Source: Telmatactis stephensoni (taxonomy: Eukaryota > Cnidaria > Anthozoa > Actiniaria > Isophelliidae). Taken from it: 64,000 nucleotides of DNA. A program made the translations under genes and the position numbers. The stretch covers positions 62,001-126,000 of the forward strand of contig JALIZF010001470.1 in assembly GCA_029948255.1 (NCBI GenBank), read 5' to 3'. This document shows positions 26,206-37,600 of this stretch, in pieces. The notes beneath the pieces are model-generated. The model did no database searches and was not told the DNA's origin. It worked only from the letters and a program-made list of their open reading frames with translations. Numbering within the stretch: the first letter of the stretch is position 1; the number at the start of each line of letters is the position of its first letter.

Positions 26206-27849
26206 CCAACATCAACATCATCATCAACAACAACAACAATAGCAAGAACAAAACAAACACCAAACTTGCCAAATGGTCATCTCATCTGCCTCATCTTTAT
26301 AGATCTGGGAAGCGTACAGAAATGCCGGAAACAAAAATCTTAAAGAAGTGACGGTGACGTCCTTGAGGTAATGCTGTATTACAATTTTAATATTGCACTT
26401 TATCCCACACCATAGAAAATACAGCAAACCAGAAAGCAGGAAAGCCGTTGTATATTCGGCGGTATTCAACTGTCTCTTCCCATGAGACATTGCAGTAATA
26501 GGCCTTTTGCATCTTACGATCACATGGTACAAAATCTGCTGTACTGGAAGGCAAAATCCCCACTGGGACATCTAAAACAAAGTCAAGTCAAGCTTGAATG
26601 GCTAAGGTTCTTTTGTTTAGGAGGCTGTTTACATTCTTTTGCCTTCCAGTTTGGCCGATTTAGTACCATGTGACCGTTAGATGCAAATGGCCTATTAGCT
26701 GTATTTTCTATGGTGTAGGATAAAATAGTTATACAATGGTTTCTCGTGGCATACCATGGATATCCCATTCGTCACCTGTATTTTCTTTGAACACTCGCCT
26801 AAAGACTCGTGTGTGCTAGAAATACAAGTGGCTCGTGCCGGTGAAGTTTTGCCCAACATCGCCTCAAAAGTTTCCTCGTTGGTCAATTTTCGTGGTTCAG
26901 TTTAAAGGGTTCCATTCTTTTTAAATCACTAGAAAAGGAAGTATCGTTGCTGAGTTTGAACTTGTTTTCAAGACCAAGCAAACAGACCCACTTTTACCAC
27001 TCAGACAGAGTGTCGAAGATGGTAAAATGGGAACATTGTCTGTGGATTCTAAATCTCTAAAGATAATAACCAGTGGTGAAACAGGTCAGTATGACTTAAA
27101 TCACGACTTGAATAATACCAGATGAATTACGTTTGACTTCATTAATATTGGCTATGATTGCCACATATTGATAAAACGACTGCCAGATGTATTAAATCCA
27201 TCATCCTGAATTCCATTGCCGTACGTCGCTTCCACAAAAAATTGACGAGCCTTTTTCGGTTGGATTAATCGAGAGCTTTTTTACTGTGTCAATCGGTAAT
27301 TAGTACTTTGATTTTCAAGAGTTCAAGAGTTCGAAACACCAATAATTTTAACAACAGTCGGAAGTTTCCCCTCCATGCAGTAGTAGCTATATTTGACGGG
27401 GTAAATTCCAGGGTTAAGTCTAAAGAGAAGCTTTGGTTTTAATCCTGGGTTAACGCTAACCTGTCTTCTCCAGTAATCTGTTAATATTCGTCATACCGCG
27501 CCCGTTTTCCTATCTTGATCATTCACCGACTTGTAAACCTAATACAGATTTATTCTTTCTTTTACTAGAAAAGAAAAAAGACCACCGACTTCTGATCATT
27601 CTTGTACCCATCGCCGTGATTGTTTTATTCATACTAATTGGCTTCATAGTCTTCATATGTAGAAGCAAAAGGCCCCACTCATACCGAGTAAGGAAGCGAT
27701 CATCAGTCTGTGTATCAAAACTTCGTGAAGAGGAACCTCGAGAGGAAATTGAAATGGACGAGGCTTGTAGTGGTGACGAAGCAAAGAAAACTGTGAAAAA
27801 TGACTACGAGGTTTTGTCAAGTTCCATCGTCAATCCTGGTTTTCAGTGA
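14108..27849 (+). CDS. VWD/EGF/SEA-domain type I membrane protein (VWDE-like)
   Basis: Model of 22 exons (4395 nt, 1464 aa): 14108-14579, 15863-15916, 16545-16813, 17089-17184, 17521-17856, 18073-18146, 18229-18292, 18822-19049, 19308-19516, 19880-20348, 20597-20856, 21532-21646, 21932-22189, 22404-22518, 22905-23327, 23731-23925, 24490-24534, 25232-25345, 25639-25739, 26303-26367, 26933-27084, 27569-27849. Order: signal peptide; uromodulin-type Cys domain about 33-160 (ends [10 protein letters not shown]); VWD about 410-600 ([22 protein letters not shown]); RRRR furin-like site at 666-669 followed by poly-Asp; EGF-like ([18 protein letters not shown]); Ca-EGF ([15 protein letters not shown]); Thr-rich segment 1213-1266; SEA about 1266-1372 with the autoproteolysis-type GSIVAEF at G1323-S1324; TM about 1379-1402; 62-aa tail with NDYEVL. 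Inferred to be a cleaved cell-surface mucin-like or adhesion protein. Met6 or Met8 could also be the start. Confidence 0.85.
17361..17440. repeat. (CCAT)n-(CTTC)n microsatellite
   Basis: CCAT units followed directly by about 14 TTCC units, in intron 4 of the VWDE-like gene, 80 bp before exon 5. Confidence 0.95.
19100..19260. repeat. (CTCTG)n and TTCTC pyrimidine tract
   Basis: CTCTA/CTCTG pentamer repeats grade into CTTCTC-rich sequence, filling most of the intron between VWD exons 8 and 9. Confidence 0.85.
20886..21190. repeat. Dispersed foldback repeat, copy 1 (intronic)
   Basis: Shares ACGCGCGCTCTGAT, CGAGAACCGTGTG, GCTCTGATTGGTTGAAATG, CCGTGGG and GACGTCAAAA with the repeat at 30828-31110. 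Inverted GATGTACAGAAGACGTCAAA and TGACGTCATCTGTGCAT segments form a hairpin. Confidence 0.65.
22655..22765. repeat. Short foldback repeat (GCCATCTTGGATG family)
   Basis: AGCCATCTTGGATGAAC at the left and GTTCATCCAACATGGCT at the right are near-perfect inverted repeats. A related half copy lies at about 25900-25966 (GGGTTGCATGTGACGTCACG, CAGCCATCTTGGATGGAC). Both are intronic. Confidence 0.65.
24815..25002. repeat. CGTG-rich foldback element, copy 2 of 6 (best preserved)
   Basis: Near-perfect hairpin. The left end GCAGATTTCGTATGAGTGTG and the right end CACACTCATGCGAAATCTGC flank complementary CACGG/CCGTG arms. Intronic in the VWDE-like gene. Confidence 0.8.
26176..26240. repeat. (CAT)n / (CAA)n microsatellite
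   Basis: CAT triplets followed by CAACAACAA, in an intron of the SEA-coding region. Confidence 0.9.
26397..26730. mobile_element. Foldback MITE in the SEA-domain intron
   Basis: CACACCATAGAAAATACAGC near the left end and GCTGTATTTTCTATGGTGTA near the right end are inverted. Inner arms also pair: GGCCTTTTGCATCT with AGATGCAAATGGCC, and CACATGGTAC with GTACCATGTG. Confidence 0.75.
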
Positions 27850-27891
27850 TTACCTTCAATTGTTTCGCCCTGACCGTGGTCCATAAGGTTT

Positions 27892-28187
27892 TTCTCGTTT
27901 ATTAGTGTTGTCAATGTTTGTTCGTGACTCATAACCACGACATTGACACAAGACGTTTAATTATCTACGAGTAGCAGTATTTAAAGGTCCAGGAGAGACG
28001 ACTCCAACTTGCCTCCTCCGCGAACCTTCGCAGATAACTCATCATGCGCTCTTTCTCTATCATAAGTATCCCATTCGTCCTCTTCCTTCTATTACCACAC
28101 AACATTGACGTCCCATGTACTATATATATATTCATTGGGGCTATAGCTCGGGTGGGACAAAACGTTGACAACTCTAATAAACGAGAA
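27892..28187. mobile_element. Foldback MITE just after the VWDE-like stop codon
   Basis: TTCTCGTTTATTAGTGTTG at the left end and CAACTCTAATAAACGAGAA at the right end are inverted with one mismatch. It begins 43 bp after the stop, so it probably lies within the 3' UTR. Confidence 0.7.
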
Positions 28188-29472
28188 TAGTCAATGTGAC
28201 CATGGTATGTACGCTATACATAACGAAACATCGTTTATTATGCATGACCGTTCGATTGCTACAGTTATGCTTGTAGAATAGACAGCCCTAAGCATCGGAC
28301 CGGATACTTTTGTATTCTCTATAGAAATAGTTTCATATTTGTATGTATTATTTAGAGCATGGTCAGCTGTTATATAACTAGAGGTATCGTTGTTAGTAGA
28401 CTAAAATTATTACTGACTGCTTAAAGATGTGTGAATGATGACTGTTGTAATCATTAAATCATTGCATATACGTCGTGTTGGAAAAAATCTGATAATTTAA
28501 CATATCAATACATTGATACATTTTTTATTTGAAATCGTACATTTTTCAAATTCCCCAAGTCATTTATGCCTGTCTTTCTCATGAAATTCGACCTATTTTG
28601 CAAATGCTATATCTTCATCGTGTACATTATACATACGAAGAAACGTACACCTTTGGGATGGAGCCTCCCCGTATAGTCAATTTTGGGGACAATCCTTTCT
28701 CCTCCCCGCGTTATTTGAATTGAGTTATGCACAAATCGTGACATCTCAAAATATATGCGCTTGATGAATTACTATTTCTCATACTTCTATATACATTATA
28801 CATATTTCAACAAACATTGACCTTTTAAAATCATCGAACCAGGAAAATTAATGAGACCAAAATGGCTCCTGAGTACACTAGTAATATTTGGATTTTGATA
28901 TATTTTATCTATGAATTCACATGATCATGCATGTTTGGGATACCAAGAATTTGTCTGAGCCCCTGTTAGAAACCTCCACGTACACACGCTTCTTTAAGAT
29001 AATCTAATCAACGGACTTCCCAATGTCCATTTCGGTCTTAGCTTCTACGTTGTGAAGGAACAATGTTTGTGCAAATAGGTATATACAGTGTATTCCGGAA
29101 AACCGCCATTCGAATTTGAAATCGAACGTGCTCAAAGCTGCTATTTATTCTATACTTATAATTAAAACAGCAACGTGTCTGATTACAATATAGATGTGGA
29201 AAAAGGATTCGCGCTTATTGCACTAAAACCTGTATCATTACCATGGTTTTTGTACTAACTATTTAATTAAGGGCGTATGATATAGTTAATTAAAATTTTA
29301 CTTAAATAATAGTATATTTAGAAACACTCAAAGGCTGAGTGGTAATGGAGCTTACACCTAGCGCCTTCATGATTGCCGCAGCTGTTTCATTTTCAAACCA
29401 CTTGCCATATAAACAACGAACAGGAAGATATATACACTAAAGTGTACAAACCGTATCGATGTATGAGAAAGA
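28188..29472. other. Intergenic, VWDE-like gene to lectin copy C
   Basis: AT-rich, with no supported gene, RNA or repeat recognised. The promoter of lectin copy C is expected near 29250-29470, but no defined element could be assigned. Confidence 0.4.
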
Positions 29473-32400
29473 ATGACAAGCTACATAACACTTGTGTTAT
29501 TTCATTGGAAATTGATATTATTTGTTTTGGTGTTAATGGGAATTGACGGTAAGTTGTTTATTATCTGTGCTTTAATAGCAATGGCAGTCATTATTGATAT
29601 TTTAAAGAACTAATGATGTGATGAATTGTGGATGACTGGCATTCATGTACAGAGAGAGGGAAACCTACCATAATTTTATCAAATTGAATATAAGATATCA
29701 ATCTCTGTTGACACCAGCTGCTGTAAAACCTTAACGCGCCTTCAATTCCATCGTTCCCATTGGTTTTACTACAGTTTCAGAATATTGAAGATTAACCATG
29801 CAAATTTTACTTGTTGTGCAAAATTGTCTTTTCATCTCTTCTTCTCAAAGAGTTACAAACGAATTAATGACGTTTATCATGCAAGAAAAAGAGAACTGAA
29901 TTCTTTTATCAGGTTGCTCATGGTGTTATTGAAATATCTTTTGTGACGTTTTAGATAAATAGATCTTCATTTCAAGGTCTACTTGTACGAGCAATAAAAC
30001 AGCATGATTTGCGGTTTTCTGGATTGTTGTCTTTACAAGTAACAAAGTTTTTTCGTATAAAATATAAAGTGCTTTTAATTTCCGTAACAAAATATGAGAC
30101 TTTCACACTTACTACCACTTTTGTTGGATTGTGAGTGGTAATGTGACATCACTGCCCAATACGCAGCCCAACAACGTCACACGACAAGCTACACGCTTGT
30201 CACCTGAATTACCCCACCTTGACCGCACCCATTTCATTCATTATACGAAATTGATTGCTACAGCAAACAGCTGAAGACGATCAATGTTTTGTCCCTTTTA
30301 AGGAAAAATCATGCTTTGGTTTATTTTTACCTTGTTCTTTAGATTCAGCGCAATGTTCATGCTACTCGTACCATAGACACCTCAAGACATGGACCAAAAG
30401 TCGACTCCTCTGTAAGCGACATGGTGGAGATTTAGTTTCTATGGAAACACAAAATGAATGGGAATTTATCAAAACACAGATACAAAGTAGATCAACCGCC
30501 AATGGTGGCCATAATGAATGGTGGATTGGACTTGTATATAAGCAAAATCAAAGACAATGGAAATGGCTTGGTGGTTATAACTTGACCTATAACAAATGGC
30601 AGCCTGGTGAGCCTAGTTTTTGGGGGAATAGGAAACAGTACTACACCTCAATAGCAAAAACCTACCTGGATTCTACTAATGGCTTTTTTAATAACATGGA
30701 GAGATCCTTGCGTAGAGGTCGGATCTGTGAATATGATATCAATAACAAAGGTAAGGATAGAGCCCAATCTATTGACCTTATATATAAAATAACTATAGGA
30801 TATACTGACGGCCTGTTCTGAGTTTATATTACGCGCGTTCTGATTGATCGAGAACCGTGTGTGATAACAGTACACGCACAAAGATTACTTCAACGAATCT
30901 TACGCGCGCTCTGATTGGTTGAAATGTTTCGATGAATATTATATAAAACAAATGAATTCCATTTTTCCGTGGGCCTGTACTCTAATAGATGCACAAAAGA
31001 CGTCAAAATTTGGTGAGATCAATAGTCATGCAACAAGACGAAGTCGAGAACTTTTTATTCTCACCACATTTTGACGTCATCTGTGTATCTATTAAAGTAC
31101 AGACGTACGGAAAAATGGAATCTGTTTGTCAAACACACTAGCTGCACGTACATTTTCTGTGACAAATAAGATAAAACAATTTCCCTAAACCAGTAATAGT
31201 ATTTTTCTAAAAATACGAATTGAAATGTAGCTTAAATATAATGGCTAAAAAATATTGATATATGTATGTACTGAATCTTCCTCAGCATGTAGGAACAATC
31301 AAGATAGGTGGTGTCCGCCGACCACAACTAACAGAAGTACCACTACCACTACCACACAGACGTCGACTTCCTCTACTTACACACATGGTGATGACCAACA
31401 AGAAACCACAACTCCTTCTACAACATCTAAAAGATTACTAGGTAAACAGCTGAGATGATCAACCTATCAATTCATTACAAACCAAGGCAATATCAATTTA
31501 CTTTTATGTCTTTTATCACAATTGCATACTAGCAAATGCTAAGACGGAATTGTCCTATTTCATTATGAAGTTTAAGAGGAGATTTTTTTCAGGTTCAAGC
31601 ATTGAGCAACAAAAACTATTCAGCTTAAGAATAACTGTTGTACAAAGCTAAAGTTATTACTTTCAGGACTTTTTCGTTTGTGGTTTTGATTATTAAAAGT
31701 TGATTATTAAAAGTTGGATAAAAGTGTTAATCCAAAGTGAAAATTTGAATCGAAAATGAGTTTTAGGCCTTCTTACGCTAAATTGTCATATAATTATTTA
31801 CATTCAGCTTGAAAGTTGCTAAATTTGAATAAAAATACAGGAAAACAACTTTGTACAATTCAAAAGACTGTTTTAAAGAGGCATTGTATCTTTCCAAAAC
31901 GAAAATTTGAATTAAAACTTGCACAAGGGGCTAGTTTTTGGCATTTTTAGCCATTATTACTCGATACTGAAAGAAATCTCTTAAAAGCTAAGAATCATGG
32001 TCATCAGGGGGATATATCAGCAACAGTACCAAGAAATCAAAATTGATATAGGCGTTTTCGTATGAGTGGGAAACTTACCGTACCGTATCGTAACTGTACC
32101 AGTATCATAGTTTCTATAAAAACATTCGAAATTCCTGCTGTAACCGTATCGTATCGTAACCGTACAGTGTTCCCACTCATACGAAAACCACTCTATAAAG
32201 TGTAGTTTATAGAACAAATGAAAGCGGTAACAGCCATGCTTCAAATGTAATAAATATTCTTTATTGAACAATCTTGTTCAAATTCCAATTGTTATCTACG
32301 ATTCGTAAACAAGCCGTGGCGTCATAATGAAAGAGGGAAATTCTAAGAAGGTTTGGGATGGTTTCAGATAAGCATTTCTTTCTCTATACGTTTGTATTTT

Positions 32401-33861
32401 TAGATCGAAGAGAAAAACAGTTCAAGGTATATTTTTTTAATTGTTGTAGGTCACCAACCATCTTCAGAGGCTCCAAATCATCCAGCAACAAAGAGCAGTA
32501 CTGGCATACCTACTTTGACTGTTATAGTGATGGTTTTAGCAGTAATAATACTGGTTTTACTCTGCATCATTGTAATTGTAATACGAAGGAAACGCAAAAG
32601 CAAAAGTAAGTCAATGTCTGAAGACACGTTCTATTCTAATTCATTTGCTAACAAGCGTGATTTCGTGATATAAGTAACAACTTGTCTTTTTTTTTTGACA
32701 CTCATTGACCAGCTTTTGTAGTTAAGCCAATTATAGTATGCATGCGCTGTACAATGAAATTACATCTTTTGAGGTCGCACATGTAATATTCAAGTAAAAA
32801 GTGAAGTGAAGTAATCTAGCCAGACATCTTCGTGTCTAAATAAAGCCGCGCTCCATAACTCTCCATTCTAATTGCTAAGTAGCCAGACTTCCTGACTTGG
32901 CACTACACTATATGTCATGATCCAGGAAGGAAATTTCAATTGTAAGATTTTTCATATTTAAATAAACATAAAAAACTGGCAACAATACAGGTTAGGAGGG
33001 GCCGCAGCTACAGGAAATGCGTATGTTTCTCTTCATTTCTGTCATTACTCGGTAACGAAAGGATTTCATCATTAATATGAAATGAAGTCCCTTTTTCGTT
33101 CGTATTAGTCATTCTCTCTTTCCCAGTTCCTTCATAAATGTCTGTCCTGGAAAACGTTTTCCTGTTAGTTTAGGAAAACAGTACAGATATGTCAAATTCA
33201 TATTAAAGATAAACTCTTCTTCCTCAGGTTCAAGACAAAATCAAAAGCAGCAGTAAGTATATAGCTTTCACTTGGATGAGAAAAATGATAAGCAATAACT
33301 GAAAACGGTTGTCAAAAAATGGTATTTATTATGATTGACACGCTATAACTTTCAGTTCATTTCTTAATTTGAAGGTCCAAACTGAATAAAATGAACCATG
33401 AAGCCATGGGTGACAGGAGCACTACCATTCCAACAGTTTCAAATCTAATAAACGATCAAGAAGCGAGAATATATACCAGAACACCTTCATCAACAGCTGA
33501 ATATGAAGAGATTGATAAGATAGCACCAATTAACGTGTCTAAAGATCAATGGAAAGACAATTCCACAGTGCCAAACAACTGGAACACCTATAGTGCAAGC
33601 TACAGTGAACCTGAGTATGCTAACATAAAAAGCATTTCAAACAAGACTGATAGAAATATACACGTTTCCATGGAAACAGTAGATGGATACGCTTGTCTCA
33701 TTAGGAATTTCCCTAGCAGGGATGAAAAGAATGACTACATTTCCATGGAGACCGAACCTGGATACGCCTCTCTAAATCAGCGTGTCCCTAGCAACGTTGA
33801 CAGGGATAGCTATATGTCCATGGAAGCGGGCGTTCAGTATGTTAATGTAAACTTGAAATGA
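29473..33861 (+). CDS. C-type lectin-like transmembrane receptor, copy C (YxxM/YxN tail)
   Basis: Six exons: 29473-29548, 30343-30750, 31286-31441, 32450-32605, 33228-33252, 33375-33861 (1308 nt, 435 aa, all phases agree). Signal peptide 1-25; CTLD about 26-161 (CSCYSYHR, GGDLVSMETQNEWEF, NEWWIGLVY, NLTYNKWQPGEPS, GRICEY); stalk 162-213 rich in Thr (NRSTTTTTTQTSTSS), a likely O-glycosylated spacer; TM about 236-258; basic RRKRKSK; tail 260-435. Tail motifs: YEEI (Y317), YANI (Y355, YxN), YACL (Y379), YISM (Y395) and YMSM (Y420), both PI3K-type YxxM, YASL (Y404), and YVNV (Y429, YxN). YISM and YASL are five residues apart, an ITAM-like pairing with slightly short spacing. The combination suggests an activating or adaptor-recruiting tail, as inferred from vertebrate SH2 rules. 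An upstream ATG at 29463 is out of frame and was rejected. Confidence 0.88.
30828..31110. repeat. Dispersed foldback repeat, copy 2 (intronic)
   Basis: Second copy of the family at 20886-21190, in intron 2 of lectin copy C, with the same GCTCTGATTGGTTGAAATG core and a GATGCACAAAAGACGTCAAA / TTTGACGTCATCTGTGTAT hairpin. Confidence 0.65.
32052..32192. repeat. CGTG-rich foldback element, copy 3 of 6
   Basis: TTTTCGTATGAGTGGGAAAC at the left and GTTCCCACTCATACGAAAAC at the right, with CCGTATCGTA repeats between. Intronic in lectin copy C. Confidence 0.75.
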
Positions 33862-33866
33862 ATTGC

Positions 33867-34010
33867 CATATCTCTATGGAAACAGAACCTGGATACGCTG
33901 CTCTAAATCAGTGCGCCCCTAGTAACGTTGACAGGGATAGCTACATATTCATGGAAGCCGATTCATTATGTCACCTTAACTTTGGCAATTTCAACTTGAA
34001 ATGAATTACC
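33867..34010 (+). pseudogene. Fossil tail module after the copy C stop codon
   Basis: A 131-bp-offset duplicate of the end of the copy C coding sequence plus its stop. Translated in the matching frame it gives HISMETEPGYAALNQ, NVDRDSYIFMEAD and FNLK then stop, against the live YISMETEPGYASLNQ and NVDRDSYMSMEAG. It lies downstream of the active TGA, so it is not translated in the simple model. Confidence 0.75.
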
Positions 34011-34345
34011 TTTTTTTGTGGAGAAAGACACTCTAATGGTGTTAACATAAAGAGAAAATATTATTATTATTTTTTAACTTATTTAATAACTTTAAAACAC
34101 TTCATTCCCGGTCGGGCTAAGGTAGATAGCGACAGTGAAAAGTAAATTGCATTTTTTAAATTTATTAACATATTTAATAACTTTAAAACACTTCAGGCCC
34201 AGTCGGGTTCCGTAGAAAACGATTGACAAACTTGACAGTATTGTACAAAAAGAAACTGTGATGGTCTTAAATTAAAATGAAAAAATTGCCTTTAATATAA
34301 TATTTTTGATACATTGGCTTGATTTAAAATTTTTCTCAACGGTAT

Positions 34346-34420
34346 GGTTTGTTTGTTTGTTTGTTTGTTTGTTTGTTTGTTTGTTTGTTTGTTTGTTTGT
34401 TTGCTTGTTTGTTTGTTTGT
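34346..34420. repeat. (TTTG)n microsatellite
   Basis: About 18 TTTG units with one TTGC interruption, followed by a CCTCCCC tract to about 34515. Lies between lectin copies C and D. Confidence 0.95.
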
Positions 34421-34695
34421 CTTGACAGATTTCCTTCTCCTCCCCTCCCCTCCTCCCCTCCTCTCCATTCCCTTCCCCACCCTTCCTCTCCTTTTCCACC
34501 TCCCTTCCCGTACCACCTGGATCTCTGAAGATAGAATTCTTTTGAATTCCAAATTTATATAAAAATAGCTAACTATCTGTCAAACTTGAAAAGGAACTCG
34601 TGACCCAACCGCTCTTTACCGCAAGTTGCTGTTTCATTTGTCTAAAATGAATAAGCAGGAAGATTTCAGCTGAAGGAGCCGCAAGGAAGTTTCAA

Positions 34696-37600
34696 ATGGC
34701 GCACCGTGTGATCATACAAATGCGATGGATATTGATTTTACTTATGGTGATTGGTCTAAAAAATAATGGTAAGTTGTCATTTATATATACTTTGCTAGAT
34801 TTAAGGATCGACGGTAAATGATTGTCATTAACCTGCTGAAGCAGTTATAAGCTCTTTAAGCTGTTATTGGTATTTAAGAATATTTATTGTTGGCGAAGTA
34901 TTCAGTTAGACCCAGAATCGAGGTGATTTATGCACTTGCTACTACTTTCTGAAGATACTGCATGAAGATATATTAAATGAACTGCAGTCACGCACTGACG
35001 TAGTTTGAAGTAAACTTTTCGGTTCGAGAATTAAACTGACTTCATTATACATTGTGGTTGTTTTCGAACCATCATATCGTGCCTGAATACAAAAACGCTT
35101 TAAATCGCTCGTGCAGTTTAATTGTAGTGTTAATATGTTGCATCATGATGATGATTAAGCCATACATCATGTCCCGATACACACAACCTGACACAGATCG
35201 ACAAAGCCGTTTGACGGTCTGACAAACCGGAAGGCTTGTCGTTGAATCACAAATTGAAATCCAACCCTCTCCCCATGAGTAGTTTATTTGTTTATTTATT
35301 TGCTTTACAAACATTCTTCAACCTCCCCTCCCTGGTTAACTAGGAGGAAAGTTAACTAGCTGATCTTTAGAAGGTTGTAACGACTACAGATCGTCAGTTC
35401 AATCATCAGGCTTGGTTAGGCTTACATTTCAGCTGTAGAAGCATTCATGTTAGAAAGCGAGACTGATCCAGTGATGCAAAATCACTATTTGATCATGATA
35501 AAGTTCTCATTACCTCGGTTTTGCTGTAGGGTTAAAGACGCACCATTGTTCATGCTACTACTTTCACGGCGAATCATTAGGACGGTATTTAAGTAGAGTT
35601 CGCTGCGGCCGCATAGATCATAATGGTACTTTAGTTTCCATGGAGACAGTAGAGGAATGGAAGTTCATTAAGATACAGATAGAAAACAGAACAACTGATA
35701 AAGAAGGTGGAAACCAGTGGCATATTGGTCTAAAAAAGAATAATGGAGTATGGCAATGGTCGACTGGACAGAACTTAACGTACAACAAATGGAAACCAGG
35801 AATGCCTGATAGACAGTGGCAAAACCAATTTGCTGTAATGAAAAGTGGAACTGGGTTATTTAGAACTACAAGCGGTACTTCAAACAAAGGGCGGATTTGC
35901 GAGGAGAAGATTGATGCATCTGGTAAAAAAAATTATATTTCATTCTAAAGTAATTTATGCATGTATGTTTGTCAAAACTGTATCATTGTCTTCGTATAAT
36001 TCCTATTTCTTTCCTATTCATGTTAGTATAGTCAATTAGTGTTATCTATACAGTCAATTGCATAAAGGTTGTAGTCTCGAACAAACAGTCTTTATTTTTT
36101 ATAGACGGAAGCCAATTTAGCTTTCGCTAATCTTCCATTGGGCCGTAAACGAACATTGTGAAACTGTAATACTGTTTATGTTATGGTACCACTATGTTGA
36201 TATCACTACAAAATGTGGATGTTTACAATTGAAAACTGTATCTGTATGTTAATGCATCTTGACAAATCAAAAACAGCATTTTACCGAGAAAACCTTCACT
36301 AAATTTAGTTCCTTTTCTAACAAATTTTCTAACAAATTACGTCTCGCGAAATATGCCCGCCCTCAAGTTTTCGTGAAATCAACTGACCGCCAAGATATAT
36401 GTAACAATAAGATATTTAAACCAGCTTGCTATGTAGATGCCGGCCCCGGTATAAATATTAAGGCATATGCAATATAATTATTGATAAATATTGTACTTTC
36501 TGAACTATCTGTGTATATAACAGAAGCACTATATTTCACTATCTAGAAGCATGTGCAGTGCGATCAGTGCGATGGTGTGGTTCAACATTACCTGCGACCA
36601 CGCCCACGCCTAGTGTTTACTCGTCTATAAGTAGTGGTCACGACAAGGGAATCAAAACAGTGTCTGCTACATCAACGCAAAGAATTGACACCAGTGGCAT
36701 ACCACGTGCACCAACTACACAAGGTAATGTATGGAGGCAGCATGAGTCGAGTGGTCAGAGTGTCTGTCTCCGAATCCGGGAACCCCGAGTTCGAGTCCCG
36801 CTCTGGCCACTAGCTGAGACTGTATTTATTCCGAGTTTGCCATGTTCAAATTCAGTTTCTCGACCATGCTTGTATATAGCCAACTGGTTTGACTCCTTGC
36901 CAGTTGGGTTTCTTAAACATTTCATGTTTCATTTACATTATTTAGTTGTGAATATTTCAGTTGAGTGCCTGGAAACTAGCTGGATAGCTAAGCGGTCTTC
37001 CACTATAAACAAAGCATTTATATTTACATTTACCTAAGGACGTTAATTAACTTACATTTGACTTACCAGTAAAAGCATTGCGTACTAAATCTGATCGTCC
37101 GTTTTAACGTCGAGATGGCGGTACGGATTTTGGTCGCCTTCATCTTGGGAAGTTTTAGCTGAAACAGGAGTGGAAAATGAAAAACTATTGTGAAGAAAAG
37201 AAATGAAAGGAAAACACAAACATGAAAACGTACTGTTTTAGTGTCAAATTCAATTCATGCAACCCCAAAACTTATTACTACTCAAATCCGTGCGCCGAGT
37301 TTTATACGTAACATTGTCTCGAAATTGTATTTTGCAGATCCCCAACATTATTCAAAGAGACCAAATCCTGCAAAAATAAACAAGACCAATACATCCATGA
37401 TAATTGCGATTGTCGTGACCTTGGTAGTAATACTAATATTGTCGTTTATCATTATTGCTGTAATACGATGGAAACGCAAAAGGAAAAGTAAGTTAACAAA
37501 GCTCTTAGTGAAGTGATTAAATGAAATCGCGATGCTGGAGTCTTTCTTGAAGAAAGAATTTCCAGTGCTTCTGACCCTTGCACCGCGCAAAAATTCGCAG

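Noticed and set aside
36760..36812. Functional tRNA gene (good B-box)
   Set aside because: No convincing acceptor stem or cloverleaf, and it continues into a SINE-like body.
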